Below are positions 7,920 through 16,906 of a stretch of 64,000 nt of DNA, piece by piece. How positions within the stretch are numbered: the first letter of the stretch is position 1; each line of letters starts with the position of its first letter. The DNA comes from Pseudomonas izuensis. Lineage in GTDB: Bacteria > Pseudomonadota > Gammaproteobacteria > Pseudomonadales > Pseudomonadaceae. Position numbers and translations under genes: made by a program. The notes beneath the pieces were generated by a model, which was not told the DNA's origin, made no database searches, and was given only the letters and a program-made list of their open reading frames with translations. The stretch is taken from the NCBI RefSeq assembly GCF_009861505.1, contig NZ_WTFT01000040.1, forward strand, positions 1 through 64,000, given 5' to 3'.

Positions 7920-9095
7920 TCAAGCTGCTGCAATCGCCCGACTCACCCCTCTCACAATCATCTCCACCTCACTCTCATCAATCGTCAGCGGCGGCAGCAA
8001 GCGGATGGTCTGGCCCCTGGTCACATTGATCAGCAAGCCATGATCCCGCGCGGCGATCAGGGTCAGGTCGCGGATGGGTTGCTTGAGTTCGATGCCGATC
8101 ATCAGGCCCTGGCCGCGAATCGCCAGGACGTTCGGGTGGTCGGCCAATTCCGTGCGCAATCGGTCGAGCAGCCGTTCGCCCTGGCGCTGGGCATTTTCGC
8201 GCAGGCCCTGTTCTTCGATGATGTCCAGCACGGTGCAGGCGACGCGGCACGCCAAAGGGTTGCCGCCGAAGGTGCTGCCGTGGCTGCCGGGGGTGAAGAG
8301 TTCGGCGGCTTTACCGCGAGCCAGGCATGCACCGATAGGTATGCCGTTGCCCAATCCTTTGGCCAGGGTCATGACGTCAGGGACGATGCCTTCATGCTGG
8401 CAGGCGAACCACTGGCCGGTACGGCCGATGCCGGTCTGGATTTCGTCGAGCATCATCAGCCACCCGCGCCGGCTGCACAGTTCGCGCACGGCTTTCAGAT
8501 AGCCGGGTGGCGCCAGTTGAACGCCGCTTTCGCCCTGGATCGGCTCCATCAGAATCGCCACGATGCGCGGGCCGTGGGCCTGCTGCACCCTCTCCAGCAC
8601 CTTGAGATCGCCGAACGGCACCTTGATGAAATCCCCCGGCAGCTTGTTGAAACCTAACCGCACCGCCGGGCCATCGCTGGCGGACAAGGTGCCAAGGGTG
8701 CGCCCGTGAAAGGCGTTTTCCATGACCACCACCAGGGGTTGTTCGATGCCTTTGTGCCAGCCGTACAGGCGCGCGATTTTCAGCGCCGTTTCGTTGGCCT
8801 CGGCCCCGGAATTGTTGAAAAACGCCCGGTCCATGCCGGAGAGCCGGGTGAGCCTGTGCGCCAGCCGCTGCTGCCAGTCGATGCTGTAGAGGTTGGACGT
8901 GTGCAGCAACAGCCCGGCCTGCTCGCTGATGGCGGCGACAATTTTCGGATGGGAATGACCGACGTTGGTCACCGCCACCCCAGCCACCGCATCCAGGTAT
9001 TCACGACCGGCCCGGTCCCACAGGCGCGTGCCCAGGCCTCTGTCGAAACTCAAGGCCAAGGGTTGGTAAGTGCTCATCAGGCAGGCGGCGGTCAT
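7920..9095 (-). CDS. Class III PLP aminotransferase, acetylornithine aminotransferase-like
   Basis: 391 residues of the acetylornithine/ornithine aminotransferase family. Visible features are the AVTNVGHSHP N-terminal segment, FFNNSGAEANETALK for the PLP phosphate, LMLDEIQTGIGRTG with the cofactor-pairing Asp, and MTLAKGLGNG with the Schiff-base lysine. The ATG at 9095 is preceded by GGAG at nine bases and matches starts of related Pseudomonas proteins; 9077 is an alternative. It is a second ArgD-type enzyme rather than AruC, which begins differently. A LysR regulator is divergent and may control it. The amino donor is probably ornithine-like, but this is not certain. Confidence 0.85.
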   Translation of the reverse strand: MTAACLMSTYQPLALSFDRGLGTRLWDRAGREYLDAVAGVAVTNVGHSHPKIVAAISEQAGLLLHTSNLYSIDWQQRLAHRLTRLSGMDRAFFNNSGAEANETALKIARLYGWHKGIEQPLVVVMENAFHGRTLGTLSASDGPAVRLGFNKLPGDFIKVPFGDLKVLERVQQAHGPRIVAILMEPIQGESGVQLAPPGYLKAVRELCSRRGWLMMLDEIQTGIGRTGQWFACQHEGIVPDVMTLAKGLGNGIPIGACLARGKAAELFTPGSHGSTFGGNPLACRVACTVLDIIEEQGLRENAQRQGERLLDRLRTELADHPNVLAIRGQGLMIGIELKQPIRDLTLIAARDHGLLINVTRGQTIRLLPPLTIDESEVEMIVRGVSRAIAAA

Positions 9096-9197
9096 GACAT
9101 CAGGCTCCATCAATTGTCGGTATTTTGGCAGTATGGTTAGCCACCTGAACTGGATAAACTGCGCAAAACTTCTATCATTTAAAAGCCAGGCTTGATA

Positions 9198-10103
9198 ATG
9201 GATCTGTTCCAGGCAATGACTGTGTACGTCAGGGTAGTGGAAGCCGGCAGCATGACCGCCGCCGCGCAGCAGTGCGAAATGTCCACAACCATGGTCGGCA
9301 ATCACCTCAAGGCGCTGGAGCAGCATCTGGGTGTACGCCTGCTCAACCGTACGACGCGGCGCCAGCGCCTCACGGAATTCGGCAGCGCGTATTACCAGCG
9401 TTGCCTGGAAGTGCTGGGGTTGGTGGCGGACTCGGAACGCCTGGCGGAGCAGACCCTGGATGAGCCGAGTGGCACCCTGCGCATCACCGCGCCACTGACC
9501 TTCGGCACCGAACGCCTGGCGCCGGCCTTGAGTGAATTCAGCCTGAACAATCCGCGGGTGAAACTGGACGTGGTACTGACCAATCGACGCCCGGACCTGC
9601 TGGATCATGGCTTCGACGTGGCCTTCCGCCTGGGCGCACTCGAACCCTCCAACCTGATCGCACGCCCGCTGATCGACTACACCCTGACCATGTGCGCCTC
9701 GAAGGATTATCTGGCGCGCCGGGGTACCCCGGAAAAACCCGAAGACCTGCAACAGCACGACTGCCTGGCATTCGCCTATCCGGCCGGCGATGACTGGCAA
9801 TCGGTGGCACGGCAATGGCGCCTCAATGGTCCCGAGAGCGAAATCGTGGTGGCGGTCAGCGGTCCGATGGTGATCAACAGCTCAGCCGGCCTGCATCAAG
9901 CAGCCCGAACCGGAATGGGTATCGTGATGGTGCCCGATGCGCTGGTAGAGCAGGACCTCAAAAACGGCACACTGGTGCCTCTGTTGCAGCGTTATCAACT
10001 GCCGAGCCGACCGATGCACCTGGTGTACGCCCAGGATCGCTACCGTCTGCCGAAACTGCGTCGTTTCGTCGACTTCGCCATGGGGATGTGGGGCAAGCAC
10101 TAG
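9198..10103 (+). CDS. LysR-family transcriptional regulator
   Basis: 301 residues. The first 60 form the winged helix-turn-helix (AGSMTAAAQQCEMSTTMVGNHLKALE) and the rest the periplasmic-binding-type effector domain (EPSGTLRITAPLTFG onward). It resembles the group that often controls redox or transport genes. ATG 9198 has AGG seven bases upstream; a TTG at 9192 is less likely. It is divergent from the class III aminotransferase with about 100 bp between them, so that gene is its likeliest target. The effector is unknown. Confidence 0.9.
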   Translation: MDLFQAMTVYVRVVEAGSMTAAAQQCEMSTTMVGNHLKALEQHLGVRLLNRTTRRQRLTEFGSAYYQRCLEVLGLVADSERLAEQTLDEPSGTLRITAPLTFGTERLAPALSEFSLNNPRVKLDVVLTNRRPDLLDHGFDVAFRLGALEPSNLIARPLIDYTLTMCASKDYLARRGTPEKPEDLQQHDCLAFAYPAGDDWQSVARQWRLNGPESEIVVAVSGPMVINSSAGLHQAARTGMGIVMVPDALVEQDLKNGTLVPLLQRYQLPSRPMHLVYAQDRYRLPKLRRFVDFAMGMWGKH

Positions 10104-10178
10104 CCGGGCGGGTGCGCCATGATCTAATCTCCGTGGCAATTAAGTCATTTTGATATCAGGGCAGCAGGGAGAGCAGCG

Positions 10179-11192
10179 ATGGGCGAGGCATCGAACATCG
10201 AACCAATGAAGTTCAATGTGTCGGACATGAACGACGGCATGCTGCACACCCTCCTCGAATTGGTCAGCGACGGCATCTGGGACTGGAATGCCAACACCGG
10301 TGTCGTCTACCGCAACACCCGCTGGTACGAAATGCTCGGCTATTCACCCCACGCCCTGGACAACACGGTGCTGGCCTGGGAAAGCGTCATTCACCCCGAA
10401 GATTATCCACGGGTCATGGCCCGGATCGATGATCACCTGAGCGGGCACAGTCCTGATTATCAGGTCGAGTATCGCTGTCGGACACAGGACGGCAGCTACG
10501 TCTGGATCGAAGACCGCGGTCAGGTGTTGGTACGCAATGCTGACGGCTCGGTGGCGCGCATGGTTGGCGTTCACCGAAGCATCGAAGACAAGCGACGCCT
10601 GGTCGAAGAACTCGAACGGCGCAATCACTCGCTGGAAGCGATGATCCAGGAGCGTACGCGGGAACTGTCCAGGGTCAATCAGCAGCTGCAACTTCAGCTC
10701 GAAGAAAACCGCAAACTGGCGCACACCGACACCCTGACGGACATCGCCAATCGTTATCGCCTGGAACAGGTGCTGCCCCGGGCCTGCGAACGCGCACAGC
10801 GTTTCCGCGAACCCCTGTCGTTGATCGCCATGGACGTCGATGACTTCAAGAACATCAACGATCACTACGGCCATGCACTGGGTGACGCGGCATTGGTGCA
10901 CGTGGTCGAGAACATCAAACGTTTCGTTCGCGAAGGCGATCTGTTGGCCCGTTGGGGCGGCGACGAATTCATCATGATCCTGGCCAACACCCCATTGGCC
11001 GACGCCCGCACCCTCGCCGAGGCCATCCGCCATGGCCTGGCGGACTTGCTGCCTGTGGGCGACTTCCAGGTGACCATGAGTTTTGGCGTGGTCCAGCGCT
11101 TTGATGAAGAACAACAGACCGGTCTGATGGCCCGTGCCGATCAGGCGCTGTATCGCTCCAAGATCGCCGGCAAGAATGTGATCTCCATATAA
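10179..11192 (+). CDS. PAS-GGDEF diguanylate cyclase
   Basis: 337 residues. A PAS domain (about 20-135, WESVIHPEDYPRVM and the following sensor strands) is joined by a coiled-coil linker (about 138-180) to a GGDEF domain. The active site is intact: GGDEF at 260-264, and the product-inhibition I-site RxxD (Arg251-Asp254) five residues before it. It should therefore make cyclic di-GMP and be feedback-inhibited. There is no membrane segment, so it is cytoplasmic. AGGGAG precedes the ATG. Convergent with msrA. Confidence 0.9.
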   Translation: MGEASNIEPMKFNVSDMNDGMLHTLLELVSDGIWDWNANTGVVYRNTRWYEMLGYSPHALDNTVLAWESVIHPEDYPRVMARIDDHLSGHSPDYQVEYRCRTQDGSYVWIEDRGQVLVRNADGSVARMVGVHRSIEDKRRLVEELERRNHSLEAMIQERTRELSRVNQQLQLQLEENRKLAHTDTLTDIANRYRLEQVLPRACERAQRFREPLSLIAMDVDDFKNINDHYGHALGDAALVHVVENIKRFVREGDLLARWGGDEFIMILANTPLADARTLAEAIRHGLADLLPVGDFQVTMSFGVVQRFDEEQQTGLMARADQALYRSKIAGKNVISI

Positions 11193-11208
11193 CCGCCATC
11201 CCCCACAC

Positions 11209-11916
11209 TTACATCCCCGCCTTCACCAACACCGGTTTTTCCTGATAGCGATCCGGATACAGTTGCTTGAGCTGCGCCACCTTCGGCAGATCGTTGATCA
11301 CGATGTAGGGGTAGTTCGGGTGCTCGGTCAGAAAGTCCTGATGCTCCTCTTCCGCCGGATAGAAACCGTTGTAGGTTTCCAGTTTGGTCACAATCGGTTT
11401 GTTGAACGAATGGGTGGCGTCGAGCTGGGCGATGTAGGCCTGTGCGACCCGTTGCTGCTCGCTGCTTTTGGTGAAAATGGCCGAGCGATACTGGGTGCCG
11501 GTGTCCGGTCCCTGCCGGTTGAGTTCGGTCGGGTCATGGGCCACCGAAAAGTAGATTTGCAGCAAGGTGCCGTAGCTGACCTGGCTCGGATCGAACGTGA
11601 CTTCCACGGACTCCGCATGGCCGGTATTGCCATTGCTGACACGTTCGTATTGGGCGGTATTGGCTGCACCGCCCGCATATCCGGAAACGGCATTTTTCAC
11701 GCCTTTGACATGCTGGAACACACCTTGAACGCCCCAGAAACAGCCGCCGGCAAAGACGGCGGTTTCGCTGTGGGCTTGGGTGGTTTCGTCAAGGGTTGGC
11801 GGCGGAATGATGACCGCTTCTTCGGCACGGCCGAAAGAGAATGCCGTGCATTGGCCGATGATGCCGGCAGCCATCAGCCCCAACAACGTACGGCGCCAGG
11901 TGAACAGGGTTTTCAT
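11209..11916 (-). CDS. msrA: Exported peptide methionine-S-sulfoxide reductase
   Basis: 235 residues. The catalytic signature GGCFWG places the nucleophile at Cys59, followed by the MsrA fold (GYAGGAANTAQYERVSNGNTGHAE, YFSVAHDPT). An N-terminal basic-hydrophobic stretch (residues 5-30) is a signal sequence, so it acts in the periplasm and repairs S-methionine sulfoxide there. ATG 11916 has AGGAG eight bases upstream. It is the last gene of an operon with a Tat-exported MsrB and a CcdA/thioredoxin protein that could supply electrons, functionally like the PilB fusion of Neisseria. Confidence 0.9.
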   Translation of the reverse strand: MKTLFTWRRTLLGLMAAGIIGQCTAFSFGRAEEAVIIPPPTLDETTQAHSETAVFAGGCFWGVQGVFQHVKGVKNAVSGYAGGAANTAQYERVSNGNTGHAESVEVTFDPSQVSYGTLLQIYFSVAHDPTELNRQGPDTGTQYRSAIFTKSSEQQRVAQAYIAQLDATHSFNKPIVTKLETYNGFYPAEEEHQDFLTEHPNYPYIVINDLPKVAQLKQLYPDRYQEKPVLVKAGM

Positions 11917-11947
11917 GGTGCGCACTCCTGAATGATTGAAGGGATGA

Positions 11948-13723
11948 TCAGCCGAAGGTAAAGGCGTAGGCCGATGCGCCTGGATCAAGAAATTCGATAC
12001 TGAAGGTGCGGTCTTGCACGCCGCCGTTCTGGCGCACCAGCTGATACAGGCGCTGGTCAGTCACCGTGCCGCTGCCATCGGGTGCCACATCCATGCCGTG
12101 GTCATCGCCCGGTGCCCTGCCATCGATCAGCACCTTGAAGCGCACCGGTTTGCCATCGACGCCGGGCCCCAGCACCAAGTGCAGATCGCGAGCGTGGAAG
12201 CGGTAGACGATGCGACTGGCCGGCGCGCTGGCCGTGGCCCGCTCCGAGCCGACGTGCCACTGCCCGCCAAGGCTCCAGTCGTTGAGGGCCAATTGCGCCG
12301 GCGGGCTGTAGGCCGCCACCTTGTCCGGCACCAACGCGGTGTCGGGTACAAAATGCTCGGCACGCTGGTAGCCGACATAGGTTTCCGGCGATTGCACTTC
12401 GTTGTTGTCCGGCGCCATTTGCACGCCTTCGGCCCTGGCGTTGATCAGGCCGTCCGACACTTTGCCGGCACCGGCTTCACGCAGCAGTTGCTGGATGACC
12501 CGCTCCGATTCGGCGTACTCGCCTTCGCCAAAGTGGTGATAGCGAATGCGTCCCTGGGCGTCGGCAAAATAGTGCGCCGGCCAGTATTCGTTGTTGAACG
12601 CGCGCCAGATCTTGAACTCGTTATCGATGGCCACCGGGTAATGGATGCCCAGGTCTTTCATGGCCTTCGTGACGTTGTCGACGTTACGCTCGAAGGCAAA
12701 TTCCGGGGCATGTACGCCGATCACCACCAGGCCCTGATCGCGGTATTTCTCGGCCCAGGCTTTCACATAGGGCAGCGAACGCAGGCAGTTGATGCAGGAG
12801 TAGGTCCAGAAATCCACCAGCACCACCTTGCCCTTCAGTGCCTGGGCATCGAGCGGTGGCGAGTTGAGCCACTGCACGGCGCCATCCAGCGGCGGAAGGT
12901 TGCCTTCGACTGGCAAGGTGCCTGGCGTTTTTTCGGCCACTTGTACCGCGCCTTCGGGCGACGGGCTTTGCGCCATCATCGCCGCACTATTGCGGGGGGA
13001 TTTACCGGCCAATTGCTCCACCAACGCCTGCTCGATGCCTCCGGTAGACGCCGTCGAAAATCGCGCCAGAACCCCGGTGTCCAACCCCAGGGCAATGGCC
13101 GCCACGCCGGCCAGCATCGCCGCGCCGAGGCCGCGACGCAGCCACTCTCCAGCGCCGATCGAGCGTTTCATCGCGGCGAATACCTTGCCGCCCAGCAGCA
13201 ACGCCACCGCCAGCGAGGTCGCGGCACCAGCGGCATACGCCAGCAGTAACAACGTGGTCGCGATGCTGGCGCCTTGCAGCGCCGCGCCAGTCAACAGCAG
13301 GCCCAGGATCGGCCCGGCGCAGGGTGCCCACAACAGTCCCGTGGCGACCCCGATCAGGAACGAAGCGCCGGGACGTGGCCGGGCATCGGCACCTGCTGCC
13401 TCGGACAAACGACTGCCCGCCGCGACCAGCGGTCGGGTCAGGCGCTCGGCCAATTGCGGCAGCAGCAGCGTGAGACCGAACAGCGCCACGAACACCAGCG
13501 CCAGCCAGCGCCCGTACTGATTGAGTTGCACCACCCAGCCACCGCCCACCGCCGCCAGCGTGGCGACAAAAGCGAAGGTCAGCGCCATGCCCGCGAGCAA
13601 CGGCAAGCCGCTCTTCACGAACGGCTGCCCGGTGCGGGCGAAGACAAAGGGCAAGACCGGCAATATGCATGGGCTGACAATCGTCAGTACACCGCCGAGG
13701 TAAGCGAGGACCAGAAGCCACAT
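11948..13723 (-). CDS. DipZ-like CcdA/thioredoxin membrane electron-transfer protein
   Basis: 591 residues. The N-terminal CcdA/DsbD-like transmembrane domain carries Cys19 (SPCILPVLPF) and Cys135 (WAPCAGP), the pair that moves electrons across the membrane. After about residue 220 comes a periplasmic TlpA-type thioredoxin domain with Cys310-Ile-Asn-Cys313, then a C-terminal beta-rich domain of the DipZ type. This layout would carry thiol reducing power from cytoplasmic thioredoxin to the two exported Msr enzymes on either side. ATG 13723 has AGG at eight bases; a TTG 15 bases upstream is the alternative. Confidence 0.85.
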   Translation of the reverse strand: MWLLVLAYLGGVLTIVSPCILPVLPFVFARTGQPFVKSGLPLLAGMALTFAFVATLAAVGGGWVVQLNQYGRWLALVFVALFGLTLLLPQLAERLTRPLVAAGSRLSEAAGADARPRPGASFLIGVATGLLWAPCAGPILGLLLTGAALQGASIATTLLLLAYAAGAATSLAVALLLGGKVFAAMKRSIGAGEWLRRGLGAAMLAGVAAIALGLDTGVLARFSTASTGGIEQALVEQLAGKSPRNSAAMMAQSPSPEGAVQVAEKTPGTLPVEGNLPPLDGAVQWLNSPPLDAQALKGKVVLVDFWTYSCINCLRSLPYVKAWAEKYRDQGLVVIGVHAPEFAFERNVDNVTKAMKDLGIHYPVAIDNEFKIWRAFNNEYWPAHYFADAQGRIRYHHFGEGEYAESERVIQQLLREAGAGKVSDGLINARAEGVQMAPDNNEVQSPETYVGYQRAEHFVPDTALVPDKVAAYSPPAQLALNDWSLGGQWHVGSERATASAPASRIVYRFHARDLHLVLGPGVDGKPVRFKVLIDGRAPGDDHGMDVAPDGSGTVTDQRLYQLVRQNGGVQDRTFSIEFLDPGASAYAFTFG

Positions 13724-13762
13724 AACGTCGACCTGCAAAAGTGAGTGGGAAGGTGTCCGGAA

Positions 13763-14275
13763 TCAGACCGGCTGGAACTTCATCGCCAGGCCATTCATGC
13801 AGTAGCGCAGCCCGGTCGGTTTGGGGCCGTCGTCGAAGACATGGCCCAGATGCCCGCCGCAACGCCGGCAGTGCACTTCTTCACGTACGACACCGAAGGA
13901 GCGGTCCTGGCGAGTGGCCACGGCCTTGTCCAGCGGCGCCCAGAAACTCGGCCAACCGGTGCGGCTATCGAACTTGGTCGCCGAGGAAAACAGCGGCAGG
14001 CCACAGCCGGCACAGGCGAACGTACCGTCCCGGTGCTCGTTGTTCAGCGGGCTGCTGTAGGCCCGCTCGGTGCCCTCTTCGCGGAGAATCTCATACTGTT
14101 CATCGCTGAGGATGGTGTGCCATTCACTGTCGCTGTGGGTCACTTCGAAAACCTCCGCCGCGTCGGCATCGCTGATCAGCGCAGACCTTGCGGCAAATTT
14201 TGGCAATACACCCATCGCCAGGGCTGCAACCCCCAGCCCGCCGCTCGCCCAAAGAAATTGTCGTCTTGAAAACAT
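13763..14275 (-). CDS. msrB: Tat-exported methionine-R-sulfoxide reductase
   Basis: 170 residues. A twin-arginine signal (SRRQFLWASGG) is followed by the MsrB domain. Zinc ligands are Cys88/Cys91 and Cys136/Cys139, and the catalytic cysteine is Cys159 in RYCMN. It reduces R-methionine sulfoxide, the complement of the downstream MsrA. ATG 14275 has GGAG six bases upstream. First gene of the msrB-dipZ-msrA unit; a two-component system is divergent and may sense the same stress. Tat export of an MsrB suggests cofactor (zinc) loading in the cytoplasm. Confidence 0.9.
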   Translation of the reverse strand: MFSRRQFLWASGGLGVAALAMGVLPKFAARSALISDADAAEVFEVTHSDSEWHTILSDEQYEILREEGTERAYSSPLNNEHRDGTFACAGCGLPLFSSATKFDSRTGWPSFWAPLDKAVATRQDRSFGVVREEVHCRRCGGHLGHVFDDGPKPTGLRYCMNGLAMKFQPV

Positions 14276-14397
14276 GGTCGTCTCCGAAGTCCTGAGGCCT
14301 TTCATGGAACTCAGCCTAAGCTTGGGGTGATCGCCAAATCCTCACGGGAAGTTAAACAATTCGTGATAACTCGACGCCCGAAAACACCGCACAATGC

Positions 14398-14501
14398 CTG
14401 TAGGAGCGAGCCTGCTCGCGATGGTCGTTAACGATGACGCGTGGCTACCGGACTGAACGCGGCGCTCTTGAGTTCATCGCGAGCAGGCTCGCTCCTACAG
14501 G
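14398..14501. repeat. REP pair (BIME) between msrB and the two-component system
   Basis: CCTGTAGGAGCGAGCCTGCTCGCGA and its inverted copy lie in the divergent region, 36 bases before the response regulator start. Confidence 0.9.
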
Positions 14502-14537
14502 TAAAGAGCTACAGCGCAATAGCCAAAGGATAAGTGG

Positions 14538-15257
14538 ATGGAACAGAACAAACGCGTCCTCGTGGTCGAGGACGACCTGCATATCGCCGACCTTATCTGC
14601 CTGCATCTGCGCGATGAGCAGTTCGAGGTGGTGCATTGCGCCGATGGCAACGAGGGCATGCGTCTGCTGCAGCAAGGTAGCTGGGATGCACTGATTCTCG
14701 ACCTGATGCTGCCAGGCGTCGACGGCCTGGAAATCTGCCGGCGCGCCCGCGCCATGGCCCGCTATACCCCGATCATCATCACCAGTGCCCGCTCCAGCGA
14801 AGTGCACCGGATTCTCGGCCTCGAACTCGGTGCCGACGATTACCTGGCCAAACCGTTTTCCATGCTCGAACTGGTCGCCAGGGTCAAGGCGCTGCTGCGC
14901 CGGGTCGATGCCATGGCGCGCAACCTGAAGATGGACGCCGGCAGCCTGAACATCGACGGCCTGGCCATCGACCCGATCACCCGCGAAGTCGCCCTCGACG
15001 GTCGCCGCCTGGACCTCACGCCCCGGGAGTTCGATCTGCTGTACTTCTTCGCGCGCCAGCCCGGCAAGGTGTTTTCGCGCATGGACCTGCTCAATGCCGT
15101 CTGGGGCTACAGCCACGAAGGCTACGAACACACGGTCAATACCCACATCAATCGCCTGCGCGCGAAAATCGAGACCGATCCGGCGCAACCGGTGCGCATC
15201 CTCACGGTCTGGGGCCGCGGCTACAAATTCGCCGCCAGCGAGGAGCCGCAACCATGA
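14538..15257 (+). CDS. OmpR/PhoB-family response regulator
   Basis: 239 residues. The receiver domain has the acidic pocket (VVEDD), phosphorylated Asp55 (LILDLMLPG), and the KPF lysine motif. The C-terminal winged helix (about 140-235, LTPREFDLLYFFARQPGKVFSR type) binds DNA. It overlaps the kinase gene by four bases (ATGA), so they are co-translated. It is divergent from msrB-dipZ-msrA. By analogy to HprSR/YedWV, which control the msrPQ genes of E. coli, it may regulate that operon, but this is inference. Confidence 0.9.
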   Translation: MEQNKRVLVVEDDLHIADLICLHLRDEQFEVVHCADGNEGMRLLQQGSWDALILDLMLPGVDGLEICRRARAMARYTPIIITSARSSEVHRILGLELGADDYLAKPFSMLELVARVKALLRRVDAMARNLKMDAGSLNIDGLAIDPITREVALDGRRLDLTPREFDLLYFFARQPGKVFSRMDLLNAVWGYSHEGYEHTVNTHINRLRAKIETDPAQPVRILTVWGRGYKFAASEEPQP

Positions 15258-16774
15258 GGTTGACCCTCACACAACGCCTGTCGCTGGTGTTCGCGGTGCT
15301 GCTGCTGGTGTGCTGCGGCACCTCGGCGTGGATGCAGGTGCGCTCCAACCAGATGCATGAACAGGAAGTGGTGCAAGGGTTGTCGCGGGATCTGGCGCAA
15401 CACATCGCCCGCGACACCGTGCTGATGGACACCCAGGGCCTGATGCCCAATGCGGTGCGTGACCTGTTCAGCCAACTGATGCTGGTCAACCCTAGCGTCG
15501 AGGTGTACCTGCTCGACACCGAGGGCAAGATCGTCGGTAGCGCCGCGCCCGAGGGGCGGATACGTCGGGAACAGGTCGACCTGGCGCCGGTCCGGCGCCT
15601 GCTCAAGGGCGATGCCTTGCCGATTCTCGGCGACGATCCGCGCAGCGTCGATGCGCGCAAGGTATTCAGCGCCGCACCGCTGAAGGTCGATGGCAAGCCG
15701 GCCGGTTATCTCTATGTGGTCCTGCTCGGGGAAGACCATGACCGCATCGCCGAACGCGGCGCCACCAGCGCCGCGCTCAATACCGCCCTGCTGTCCATCG
15801 GACTGGTGGCGCTGCTGTGCCTGATTGCCGGTCTCACGGCGTTTGCCCTGATCACCCGGCCGTTGCGACGCCTGACCGACTCCGTCAGCCACTTCGACAT
15901 TGACGGCGTCCCGGTCGCGCCAGCGGCCACCACACTGGTGGAAAAAGCCGCCAGCCACGATGAAATTGCCATCCTCGATGCCACGTTCCGGCAAATGCAG
16001 GTGCGCCTTGGTGAGCAGTGGCGCTCGTTGACCCGCCAGGATCAGGAACGCCGCGAGCTGGTGGCGAATATTTCCCACGACCTGCGCACGCCGCTGGCGT
16101 CCTTGCACGGTTATCTGGAAACCCTGTCGCTCAAGGACGCCACGCTGTCCCCCGCCGACCGCCGCCGCTACCTGGGCATCGCGCTGGATCAAAGCCGCAA
16201 GGTCGGCGGGCTGGCGCAGTCGTTGCTGGAACTGGTTCGCTTGGAACACGGCTTCGTGCAACCGGTGCTGGAGCGATTTTCCCTGACCGACCTGGCCCAG
16301 GACATTTTCCAGAAATTCGAGCTCACCGCCGAAGCGCGAGAGGTCGAACTCAAGGCCACCTTCGCCCCCAACGTATCGGCGGCCTGTGCCGATTTGGGGT
16401 TGATCGAGCGGGTGCTGACCAATTTATTCGACAACGCCCTGCGCCATACCCCGCCAGGTGGAGAAGTGGAACTCAGCCTGCGGCCCCAGGGATCGTTTAT
16501 CGAAGTGACCGTCAGCGACACCGGCCCCGGCATCGCCCCCGAACTGCGCGAAGGGCTGTTCCTGCGTCCGTTCAACATTGGCGGCGCGCGACGTGATGGC
16601 GGGTTGGGGCTAAGGATTGTGCACCGCATTTTGCAATTGCATGGTCGCGAGATTCAGTTGATCGATGTGCCTGGGCGGGGGGCGACGTTCCGTTTCTCGC
16701 TGGCGGTGGATGAAGCCACGGCTTCGGCACTGGCCGAGCGTTCGATGAACCTCAATACACCGGGGCAGGCCTGA
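15254..16774 (+). CDS. Sensor histidine kinase
   Basis: 506 residues. Two membrane segments (about 8-26 and 172-200) bracket a periplasmic sensor domain of about 145 residues, followed by a HAMP-like region. The dimerisation helix carries His275 (NISHDLRTPLASL). The ATP-binding domain shows the N box (LFDNALRHTP), G1 (DTGPGIAP) and G2 (GGLGLRIV). The periplasmic sensor has conserved-looking acidic strands but no domain I can name. It forms a pair with the upstream regulator. Confidence 0.9.
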   Translation: MRLTLTQRLSLVFAVLLLVCCGTSAWMQVRSNQMHEQEVVQGLSRDLAQHIARDTVLMDTQGLMPNAVRDLFSQLMLVNPSVEVYLLDTEGKIVGSAAPEGRIRREQVDLAPVRRLLKGDALPILGDDPRSVDARKVFSAAPLKVDGKPAGYLYVVLLGEDHDRIAERGATSAALNTALLSIGLVALLCLIAGLTAFALITRPLRRLTDSVSHFDIDGVPVAPAATTLVEKAASHDEIAILDATFRQMQVRLGEQWRSLTRQDQERRELVANISHDLRTPLASLHGYLETLSLKDATLSPADRRRYLGIALDQSRKVGGLAQSLLELVRLEHGFVQPVLERFSLTDLAQDIFQKFELTAEAREVELKATFAPNVSAACADLGLIERVLTNLFDNALRHTPPGGEVELSLRPQGSFIEVTVSDTGPGIAPELREGLFLRPFNIGGARRDGGLGLRIVHRILQLHGREIQLIDVPGRGATFRFSLAVDEATASALAERSMNLNTPGQA

Positions 16775-16779
16775 CAGAC

Positions 16780-16880
16780 CGCCATCGCGGGCAAGCCTTG
16801 CTCCCACAGGGAATCAGTGTCGGGCATGAATCTGTACAACGACACAATCCCTGTGGGAGCAAGGCTTGCCCGCGATGGCG
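16780..16880. repeat. REP pair (BIME)
   Basis: CGCCATCGCGGGCAAGCCTTGCTCCCACAGG and its inverted copy lie between convergent genes. Confidence 0.9.
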
Positions 16881-16906
16881 TCAGCCCTTACAACATAGGG
16901 TCTGGA

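Noticed and set aside
7920..9815. A 631-codon frame on the minus strand reaching past the aminotransferase start
   Set aside because: The upstream part covers the divergent LysR gene and its promoter; family homology begins near 9095.
12014..13249. A 411-codon plus-strand frame opposite the dipZ-like gene
   Set aside because: It is an antisense shadow of a GC-rich gene with no motif or ribosome binding site.
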